Origin: Pseudoalteromonas sp. MSK9-3
GTDB lineage: Bacteria; Pseudomonadota; Gammaproteobacteria; Enterobacterales; Alteromonadaceae
DNA length: 64,000 bases
Direction of reading: 5' to 3'
Assembly (NCBI RefSeq): GCF_003590335.1
Contig: NZ_MIET01000024.1
Coordinates: forward strand, 62,001 to 126,000
Shown: piece after piece, positions 57,822-64,000 of the stretch
Numbering within the stretch: the stretch's first letter is position 1
Layout of the letters: each line of letters starts with the position of its first letter
Translations under genes and position numbers: made by a program
The notes under the pieces: generated by a model
Seen by the model: the letters and a program-made list of their open reading frames with translations, nothing else
What the model was told of the DNA's origin: nothing
The model's database searches: none

Positions 57822-58304
57822 TTAGTTAAGTGGTATTAGATTATTTAATGCCACATTGTTACTGATGCTTTGCAATGTTCTACCGTCAGGTAGAATGAGC
57901 TCTGGTTCTAGCTCTAATAATGGGTAAACCACAAATTCACGCTGGCATAAACCATAGTGAGGAACCACTAATCGTGGTGTATTTATAATATCATTCGCAA
58001 ATAACAAAATATCTAAATCTAGCGTTCTAGGACCCCAACGTTCACTTTTTCGTTGTCGACCTTGTTCAAGCTCTATTTTTTGTAATGAGTCTAACAAGGC
58101 CTCAGGCGCAAGAGAGGTGCTTAACTTAGCTACTGCATTAACATAATCAGGCTGATCTTGTGGACCCATAGGTTTAGATGCATAAAACTTAGACACTGTT
58201 ATTAGTTGACACTGAGCCAAGTTTCTTAGCGCATCAACCGCATTGTGTAGCTGCGCTATCGGATCATCTAAGTTGGCCCCTAAGCCTATGTAGGCAGTGT
58301 TCAT
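57822..58304 (-). CDS. folK: 2-amino-4-hydroxy-6-hydroxymethyldihydropteridine pyrophosphokinase
   Basis: HPPK of folate synthesis. IGLGANLDDP (about 6-15), SKFYASKPMGPQDQPDYVNAVAKL and the signature RWGPRTLDLDILLF (about 89-102), with the metal-binding Asp pair, are present. Length 160 aa is normal. It overlaps pcnB by 4 bases, the same order as in E. coli. Confidence 0.96.
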   Translation of the reverse strand: MNTAYIGLGANLDDPIAQLHNAVDALRNLAQCQLITVSKFYASKPMGPQDQPDYVNAVAKLSTSLAPEALLDSLQKIELEQGRQRKSERWGPRTLDLDILLFANDIINTPRLVVPHYGLCQREFVVYPLLELEPELILPDGRTLQSISNNVALNNLIPLN

Positions 58305-59686
58305 GAGTCACTCGGTTTCTTTTTCGGTTTACGGCGAAAACGGCGACGAGGTTTATTTGAGTCACCATGCCCTAACCCTTTGACCATGTCTTTTTGGCCG
58401 TTTACATCTTGTTGTAAATACTCGGTCCACCACTGTGCAAGGTCAGCTTGTTCTTGCTCACCACTTTCGACACGTAATAGTAAGAAGTCATAAGCGGCTT
58501 TAAAGCGAGGTTGTTGGCTTAAGCGATAAGCTCTTTGTCCTGCGCGCTTATCTAAACGTAGTTGGATATGCCAAATATCACGGGCACCTAACGTAAAGCG
58601 TTTTGGCACCGCGACATGCTGCGCATTTTCGCTTAGCACATGGTTCATTGCCTGAGCATATGCATCAAATAGCGGCATATCTTCTTTTTGTAGTTGCTCA
58701 CTGCGCTTTAATAGCGGGAACCATAATAACGCGGCATAAACGAAGGCCGGTGTTACCTTTTTCTCGGCATTAATTCGCTTATCCGTGTTAGCAAACATTT
58801 GCGCTATAAATTTAGTCTCGAAGCCGGTTTCACTGTTTTCAATGATGTCGTCCAGTGCTGGAAATAGCTGCTTGAATAAGCCAAATTCACGCAGTAAATG
58901 ATAATTCTCTTGGGCTTTTCCGTTTAAGAATAATTTGAGGGTTTCTTCAAATAAACGCGCTGCAGGAATGTGTGACAATAGCTCGGATAGCTCATAAATA
59001 GGGTCTTTAGTAGGCTGTGCAATTTCCATATCTAATTTGGTTGCAAACCTCACCGCACGAAGCATACGAACGGGATCTTCACGGTAGCGCGTTTCTGGGT
59101 CGCCGATTAATTCTATTTTGCGATTCGCAATTGCGTCCATACCATTGGCAAAATCATGAATGGTAAAATCTTTAATAGAGTAGTAAAGCGCATTAATAGA
59201 GAAGTCACGGCGTTCAGCGTCTTCTTCAATCGAACCATAGACGTTATCACGCAGTAGTTGACCGTGTTCACTTGACTGGCTTGTTTGATTTTTATCTGCA
59301 CTGGCTTCGTGGTGTCCGCGCATCGTCGCGACTTCAATGATTTCTCGGCCAAATACAATGTGGGCTAGGCGGAACCGGCGACCAATTAGACGACAGTTAC
59401 GAAATAGTTTTTTAATTTGTTCGGGTGTTGCGTTGGTTACAACGTCAAAGTCTTTTGGTTCAACGCCCAGTAGAATGTCGCGAATACATCCACCGACTAA
59501 ATAGGCGTCATAACCACCGTCTTTTAAGCGATACAGCACCTTAATAGCATTAGGGCTAAAGTGTTTGCGAGATATACTGTGCTCACTACGTGGGATTACT
59601 TGAGGTTCAGCACAAGTGACAAGTTCTGATGATGCTTTCTCACCATTGACCAGCTGTCTGCAAAATTTTAATAGCTTAGAAATAAT
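58301..59686 (-). CDS. pcnB: Poly(A) polymerase I, probable AUU start
   Basis: Adds 3' poly(A) tails that mark RNA for decay. NTase motif LVGGCIRDILLGVEPKDFDVVTNATPEQ, metal-binding DAERRDFSINALYY, RNA-binding RMLRAVRFA and an Arg/Lys-rich C-terminal tail are seen. The conserved N-terminus QVIPRSEHSISRKHFSPNAIKVLYRL extends upstream of any ATG, GTG or TTG; the frame stops at 59705-59707. AGGAG at 59694-59698 is 7 bases before ATT at 59686 (or ATT 59683), giving 461 aa, as in E. coli (465). E. coli pcnB is known to start at AUU. Confidence 0.93.
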   Translation of the reverse strand: MISKLLKFCRQLVNGEKASSELVTCAEPQVIPRSEHSISRKHFSPNAIKVLYRLKDGGYDAYLVGGCIRDILLGVEPKDFDVVTNATPEQIKKLFRNCRLIGRRFRLAHIVFGREIIEVATMRGHHEASADKNQTSQSSEHGQLLRDNVYGSIEEDAERRDFSINALYYSIKDFTIHDFANGMDAIANRKIELIGDPETRYREDPVRMLRAVRFATKLDMEIAQPTKDPIYELSELLSHIPAARLFEETLKLFLNGKAQENYHLLREFGLFKQLFPALDDIIENSETGFETKFIAQMFANTDKRINAEKKVTPAFVYAALLWFPLLKRSEQLQKEDMPLFDAYAQAMNHVLSENAQHVAVPKRFTLGARDIWHIQLRLDKRAGQRAYRLSQQPRFKAAYDFLLLRVESGEQEQADLAQWWTEYLQQDVNGQKDMVKGLGHGDSNKPRRRFRRKPKKKPSDS

Positions 59687-59895
59687 AACCTGTCTCCTAA
59701 AAACTCATACCAATGCATGTTTCGACTAAATATCAGACCCAGTGTATTTTAGCTAACTGCTTTATTTATGAGCGGTTAATCAGGGACCTAAAGTACTTGC
59801 TGCCAATCGCTTATAGTGTAGGCGATTTTATAAGGCTCGCTATGATATACCAGCCAAGTAAAAAAATTAAGTTACAGGTGATAAATAATCTTAGA
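59687..59895. other. gluQ-pcnB intergenic region
   Basis: A 209-bp gap between gluQ (stop near 59896) and pcnB. It holds the AGGAG of pcnB (59694-59698). A plus-strand frame across 59713-59973 overlaps gluQ and is not credible. No terminator-like hairpin is obvious, so gluQ and pcnB may be cotranscribed. Confidence 0.45.
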
Positions 59896-60801
59896 TTAGG
59901 AACATTCGTGGAGTTGGAGCTCACCAACAGACGGGATAGCCTGCAAATTAAAGTGCTCGTGCGCCCAGTTTAAAATATCCTCAGTGCGATTGTGTGCGAT
60001 CTCTTTTGGTACTGATAGCCCTAGATAATCCAGTGCGCTGCATAAGGCCGGTTGAGGTGTATTTGTGTCAATGGCTGGTGCATGGTTTTGTTTTGATAAC
60101 TTCAAACCTGGTTCGGTAACAATGACTGGTACGTGTGCATAATGTGGAGCCGGTTTATTAAGTTGTTGGTATAAACCAAGTTGCCGAGCTGTGGGCTCAA
60201 GTAAATCAGCACCACGCACAACGTGATTAATATTTTGGGCGATGTCGTCAAGCACAACAACAAGCTGGTAAGCGTGCAACCCATCACGGCGTTTTACAAT
60301 ATAATCTTCATGTGCCAACAACGATGAGATATTGACTTGGCCTTGGATCATATCTATAAATTGCAATACAGGGTGATGTTGCTTTAGACGCAGTGCATTA
60401 CCTTCAGTGGCGTGTTGTAACGATCTACAATGATTCGAGTATAATCCTCCATTGCGCTTTATTTCTTTGCGGGTGCAAACACAGGGGTAAATCAAATCTT
60501 GCTGCTGTAACTCACTGAGTACATCGTTGTAATAGTCATGTCGCAAGCTCTGATAGATAACCTGTTCATCCCAAAACAAGCCAAACGCTTCTAACGTATG
60601 TAGAATGTGGCTATCAGCCCCTTTGAGCATTCTGGGGGTATCAATATCTTCCATGCGAACAAGCCATTTTCCATTTTGCTGCTTTGCTGCAAGGTAACTG
60701 GCGAGTGCGGCCACTAATGACCCAAAATGAAGCGGTCCAGATGGCGAAGGAGCAAACCGGCCACGATAGCTCCCTTCGGTGGGTAATGCTGGGGTAAGCA
60801 T
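59896..60801 (-). CDS. gluQ: Glutamyl-Q tRNA(Asp) synthetase
   Basis: A truncated glutamyl-tRNA-synthetase-like enzyme (301 aa, no anticodon domain) that attaches glutamate to queuosine in tRNA-Asp. HIGH-like motif FAPSPSGPLHFGSLVAAL (about 17-34), zinc region CVCTRKEIKRNGGLYSNHC (about 108-126), and KMSKS-like LKLSKQNHAP. It lies 12 bp behind dksA, the E. coli arrangement. Confidence 0.95.
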   Translation of the reverse strand: MLTPALPTEGSYRGRFAPSPSGPLHFGSLVAALASYLAAKQQNGKWLVRMEDIDTPRMLKGADSHILHTLEAFGLFWDEQVIYQSLRHDYYNDVLSELQQQDLIYPCVCTRKEIKRNGGLYSNHCRSLQHATEGNALRLKQHHPVLQFIDMIQGQVNISSLLAHEDYIVKRRDGLHAYQLVVVLDDIAQNINHVVRGADLLEPTARQLGLYQQLNKPAPHYAHVPVIVTEPGLKLSKQNHAPAIDTNTPQPALCSALDYLGLSVPKEIAHNRTEDILNWAHEHFNLQAIPSVGELQLHECS

Positions 60802-60813
60802 AAATGGCAGAGT

Positions 60814-61257
60814 TTAACCTCTACCGTTTTGTTTTTCTTTAATTTCGGCCAGTGTTTTACAATCAACACATAAATCAGCGGTTGGACGTGCTTCTAAGCG
60901 ACGGATCCCAATTTCAATACCACAAGACTCACAGAAGCCGAAATCATCGTCTTCGATCAGTTGCAGTGTTTTTTCTATTTTCTTAATGAGTTTACGTTCA
61001 CGATCTCGTGTACGTAGTTCTAAAGAAAATTCTTCCTCTTGTGCTGCACGGTCTACAGGATCTGGAAAGTTTGCTGCTTCATCTTGCATGTGCGTTTTTG
61101 TACGATCTACTTCATTTCGTAGATCTTTACGCCATGCATCTAATATTGCTTTAAAATGCGCACGTTGTGCGTCATTCATGTATTCTTCGCCTGGTTTTTC
61201 CTGATATGGTTGTAAACCGGCTTGAGCCAACAACCCTAGTTTCTTTTGGTCTGGCAT
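60814..61257 (-). CDS. dksA: RNA polymerase-binding transcription factor DksA
   Basis: Coiled-coil factor that binds the polymerase secondary channel and works with ppGpp. The tip of the coiled coil contains [14 protein letters not shown], with the two functional Asp residues, and the C-terminal C4 zinc finger is [25 protein letters not shown]. Length 147 aa against 151 in E. coli. It starts the dksA-gluQ run; sfsA lies 174 bp upstream. Confidence 0.97.
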   Translation of the reverse strand: MPDQKKLGLLAQAGLQPYQEKPGEEYMNDAQRAHFKAILDAWRKDLRNEVDRTKTHMQDEAANFPDPVDRAAQEEEFSLELRTRDRERKLIKKIEKTLQLIEDDDFGFCESCGIEIGIRRLEARPTADLCVDCKTLAEIKEKQNGRG

Positions 61258-61431
61258 AGCATTCTCCTAAATCCTTAACACAATACCCCAGCTAACGCCG
61301 GCGGCTATAAATAGCAGAATCTCACACCCTTAGCAAATACTTTGTCTCACAAATTAATGCTTGAGTGGGCAAGAATCAGTCATAGAGGTTAAATTCTAAT
61401 GAGCAGCGATATGGGGGCGGGTTTTTAAAAC

Positions 61432-62139
61432 TCAAGCCATTAATACCGGTACACGGTGTTTTATTTTTATCTCTTCAAGACTGATCATGGTGTTGTATGC
61501 GTAAATTTCAACACCCATTTCTTTAGCTTTAACAAGCAGTTTAGCATATTCGTGGTCTATATGTGCAGCAGGCTTAACGGATTCGATGCCTGTGTGCATA
61601 ACCATGAATAAAAGTACTGCACGATGGCCTTGTAGTTTCATCTGTATTAACTCTCTTAGGTGCTTTTGACCTCTGAGGGTTTGCGTGTCGGGAAAATACC
61701 CTTGTTGCTGTTCTAATAATGTGACTGATTTGACTTCGATGTAGCAGTCAGTGCGATTAGGATCGCGTAAAAGTATGTCTATACGACTGTTTTCTGTGCC
61801 ATATTTCACTTCACTTTGATGTATCTCATAATCTAAAAGTTCGGGTATTTGGTGCATTTTCAATGCTTCAATAGCGACCTTATTCGCATGATTGGTATTG
61901 ACACAAATTAGGTGATCGAGCGTGTTTTGCGTGAGCTCGAGAGAGTGAGGGTATTTTCGCTTGGTATTTTTACTGGTGGAGTAAAAAGCTTTGAAACCAG
62001 GGTCAGCACAGCCTGTCATTTTGCCCGTATTTGCGCAATGCACGGTGAACTCAGCGCCGTCGGCTTCGACTAAATCGACCAAAAATCGTTTATATCGTTT
62101 AATTAATTGCGCTTCGTTTAATGCGCTTGAAAATTTCAT
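61432..62139 (-). CDS. sfsA: Sugar fermentation stimulation protein SfsA
   Basis: A 235-aa SfsA family protein with an OB-like N-terminal part (RYKRFLVDLVEADG and FTVHCANTGKMTGCADPG) and a PD-(D/E)XK nuclease-like fold (RIDILLRDPNRTDCYIEVKSVTL). DNA binding is reported for E. coli SfsA, with an unclear physiological role. The gene order sfsA-dksA-gluQ-pcnB-folK is conserved with E. coli. The divergent pepB start is 82 bp away. Confidence 0.93.
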   Translation of the reverse strand: MKFSSALNEAQLIKRYKRFLVDLVEADGAEFTVHCANTGKMTGCADPGFKAFYSTSKNTKRKYPHSLELTQNTLDHLICVNTNHANKVAIEALKMHQIPELLDYEIHQSEVKYGTENSRIDILLRDPNRTDCYIEVKSVTLLEQQQGYFPDTQTLRGQKHLRELIQMKLQGHRAVLLFMVMHTGIESVKPAAHIDHEYAKLLVKAKEMGVEIYAYNTMISLEEIKIKHRVPVLMA

Positions 62140-62221
62140 GGTTTAATCGCAAGTCAGTTGGGTGATACAAAACCCTAGTGTACACTGAGTCTTATAATAT
62201 AAGCGCAAAGGTTAAGATAAA

Positions 62222-63517
62222 ATGTCTGATAAATTTATTGTTCGTTTAAGTGAACAAGCTGCCGCATCTCATTGGGGCCAAGGTACAGGGCTATCGTTTT
62301 CTGAAGATGGCGCGACGATCCATTTACAAGAAAATGAGACTTTAAAAAACATTCAAAAAGCGGCGCGTAGCATCGCACAGCAAGGGATAAAAAGCGTTTC
62401 TTTATCAGGAGACACTTGGTGTACTGAATCACAGTGGGCATTTTATCAAGGCTTTGTGAGCCCGAAACAACTGGCCGGTGTTACATTTGTTGAAAATGCT
62501 CAGTCAGATTTGACGGAATTAGCTGCTTTACAAACAGCAGCTTCATGGGCGCGCAGTATGATCAATGGTACCGCGGAAGATGTTTACCCAGAAAGCTTAG
62601 CGGGAAATGCTGCCGAGTTCATTCAATCACTTGCACCTGAGCATGTCAGCTATCAAATTATCAAAGGTAACGCATTGCTTGAACAGCAATGGATTGGTAT
62701 TCACGAAGTAGGCCGTGGCAGTGAGCGCCCACCAGTGTTACTTGAGCTAGATTACAACCCGACGGGAGATGCTAATGCACCAGTGAGTGCAGCTCTAGTG
62801 GGTAAAGGGATCACATTCGATTCAGGTGGCTACTCAATTAAATCGAGTGAAGGCATGCTGGGTATGAAGTGCGATATGGGTGGCGCGGCAACCGTCACTG
62901 CAGGCCTCGCTCTGGCAATTCAGCGCGGTATGAAAAAACGTATTAAGCTTTTCTTATGCTGTGCAGAAAACTTAATTTCTGGCCATGCTTATAAGTTGGG
63001 TGACATTTTAACATATAAAAATGGCACGACCGTTGAAATTGTTAATACTGATGCGGAAGGGCGTTTGGTATTAGCTGATGGCTTAATGGCGGCGGGTGAA
63101 ACGGGCGCTGAGTTAATCATTGATGCGGCAACCTTGACCGGTGCGGCATTAGTGGCCGTTGGCCAAGAATATAACGCGCTGTTTGGCTTAGATAAAGCAC
63201 TTGTAAACGACGTGCAACAGTTTGCGAGCGATGAATTTGAAGCTGCGTGGCCATTACCGCTTGAGCCTTGGCATAAAAACAACTGCCCATCGCCGTATGC
63301 TGATACAGCAAATAGCAGGGCACAAAAAGGTGGCGGCTTTGGTGGCGCATCGAATGCGGCAGGTTTTTTAGCGCGCTTTGTACCAAATGAAGGGCAAGGT
63401 TGGGTTCATATTGATTTAGCTGCGGCATTTCAAAATAATGCGGGCAGTCAATGGTCGGCAGGTGCAACAACATTAGGTATGCGTACTATTGCACGTACAT
63501 TACAAGAAAAAGCCTAA
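62222..63517 (+). CDS. pepB: Aminopeptidase B (M17 family)
   Basis: A cytosolic zinc/manganese leucyl-aminopeptidase-type enzyme (431 aa against 427 for E. coli PepB). Metal and catalytic motifs: GKGITFDSGGYSIKSSEGMLGMKCDMGGAATV (metal Lys and Asp), and NTDAEGRLVLADGLM, the M17 signature with the metal-binding Asp and Glu. The N-terminal domain is short, as in PepB rather than PepA. It is monocistronic and ends in a terminator. Confidence 0.93.
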   Translation: MSDKFIVRLSEQAAASHWGQGTGLSFSEDGATIHLQENETLKNIQKAARSIAQQGIKSVSLSGDTWCTESQWAFYQGFVSPKQLAGVTFVENAQSDLTELAALQTAASWARSMINGTAEDVYPESLAGNAAEFIQSLAPEHVSYQIIKGNALLEQQWIGIHEVGRGSERPPVLLELDYNPTGDANAPVSAALVGKGITFDSGGYSIKSSEGMLGMKCDMGGAATVTAGLALAIQRGMKKRIKLFLCCAENLISGHAYKLGDILTYKNGTTVEIVNTDAEGRLVLADGLMAAGETGAELIIDAATLTGAALVAVGQEYNALFGLDKALVNDVQQFASDEFEAAWPLPLEPWHKNNCPSPYADTANSRAQKGGGFGGASNAAGFLARFVPNEGQGWVHIDLAAAFQNNAGSQWSAGATTLGMRTIARTLQEKA

Positions 63518-63539
63518 TTGAATAAAAGGTTTTAAGTTA

Positions 63540-63566
63540 AAAAAGCATGCTCTGGCATGCTTTTTT
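63540..63566. terminator. Bidirectional terminator after pepB
   Basis: AGCATGC (63544-63550), loop TCTG, GCATGCT (63555-63561), an A-run before and TTTTTT after; suited to both pepB and the convergent CBS gene. Confidence 0.92.
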
Positions 63567-63597
63567 ATTGCCAAAATCATGGGACTTTGCGACAGAG

Positions 63598-64000
63598 TTA
63601 AGACAGCAAAGCCGCAGCTAGCCTGACAAAATCAGAAGACGTTAAAATTCCTAACAAGGTATTGTCTCTATTGATCACAGGCATGCACCCATGTCGGTTA
63701 TCGACAAAAAATTGGGCCACATCACTTAAACTCTGTTCGGGAGTGAGGGTGGTAAAGTCGGTTGCCATGATCTCAGTGACTGTGGTGTGTTTTTCTTTTC
63801 TCTCTAATGCATTTGGGCCGTAGTTAGCCAAAATACGCATGATTTCTGCCACCATGACTTTTTGAGTAAGCATACCGCATAGGGCTCCTTGGTGGTCAAC
63901 GACGGGAATATGGCGAATGCCCTTAGAACGCATTAAGTCATGTGCATCACGTAAAGACTGATCTTGTTTCACACTAAATGGGTTTGGAGTCATTAAATCT
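63598..64000 (-). CDS. CBS-domain protein (5' end beyond the window)
   Basis: Two CBS motifs fill the visible 130 residues: MTPNPFSVKQDQSLRDAHDLMRSKGIRHIPVVDHQG (first) and MATDFTTLTPEQSLSDVAQFFVDNRHGCMPVINRDNTLLGILTSSDFVRL (second). The frame is open through 64000 and reads DLMTPNPF, so the ATG at 63993 is probably the internal Met of the usual V-x-D-L-M-T start of such proteins, and the true start lies outside. CBS pairs bind adenine nucleotides; a regulatory role is likely, the target unknown. Confidence 0.85.
   Translation of the reverse strand, partial: DLMTPNPFSVKQDQSLRDAHDLMRSKGIRHIPVVDHQGALCGMLTQKVMVAEIMRILANYGPNALERKEKHTTVTEIMATDFTTLTPEQSLSDVAQFFVDNRHGCMPVINRDNTLLGILTSSDFVRLAAALLS

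Noticed and set aside
59713..59973. 86-aa plus-strand frame between pcnB and gluQ
   Set aside because: It overlaps the gluQ coding end, has no ribosome-binding site and no recognisable domain.

Overview
The window is a chromosomal segment of a marine gammaproteobacterium, most likely Alteromonadales and probably Pseudoalteromonas. The evidence is the E. coli-like synteny of several housekeeping blocks (pdhR-aceEF-lpdA, ftsB-ispDF-truD-surE-pcm-nlpD-rpoS, sfsA-dksA-gluQ-pcnB-folK-panBC, epd-pgk-fba), moderately AT-rich DNA, a CrbS/CrbR acetate system and a DUF4212/VC_2705-type symporter. No rRNA, tRNA, prophage or CRISPR array was seen. Taxonomy is inferred from gene content only.

Layout. 1-8.1 kb: pyruvate dehydrogenase locus (pdhR, aceE, aceF, lpdA) with a clear PdhR box. 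8.1-10.6 kb: small accessory genes (outer-membrane barrel, DUF2750, GNAT, tapT). 10.66-11.56 kb, minus strand: a region with no credible protein that reads as a very long CsrB-type regulatory RNA. It has about fifty GGA motifs, many in hairpin loops, a core of ~66-bp tandem repeats, a strong terminator, a -10 element and an upstream GacA/UvrY-type box. 11.8-16.5 kb: iron(III) ABC transporter plus a DyP-type peroxidase behind a Fur-like site. 16.5-18.4 kb: divergent argR and mdh. 18.5-21.3 kb: VWA/MoxR pair and two DUF genes. 21.4-27.9 kb: ftsB to rpoS. 27.9-32.1 kb: mutS, pncC, LexA-controlled recA.

32.4-47.4 kb: a likely acetate-utilisation region: DcaP-like porin, acs, crbR, an intact IS256-family element with an 8-bp target duplication, purU, crbS, a two-component Na+/solute symporter, a cNMP/CBS/DUF294 protein and a DnaQ-like exonuclease. 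47.4-51 kb: epd, pgk, fba. 51-55.7 kb: a porin, then phoB-phoR-pstS with Pho boxes. 55.9-62.1 kb (minus): panC/panB/folK/pcnB/gluQ/dksA/sfsA; pcnB appears to start at AUU, as reported for E. coli. 62.2-64 kb: pepB and a CBS protein cut by the window end.

Taken together the window is rich in central-carbon control: PdhR, CrbSR, a CsrB-like RNA that would sequester CsrA, and a shared ATTTTGGTAC element upstream of pdhR, lpdA and mdh. The most novel-looking object is the giant CsrB-like RNA.
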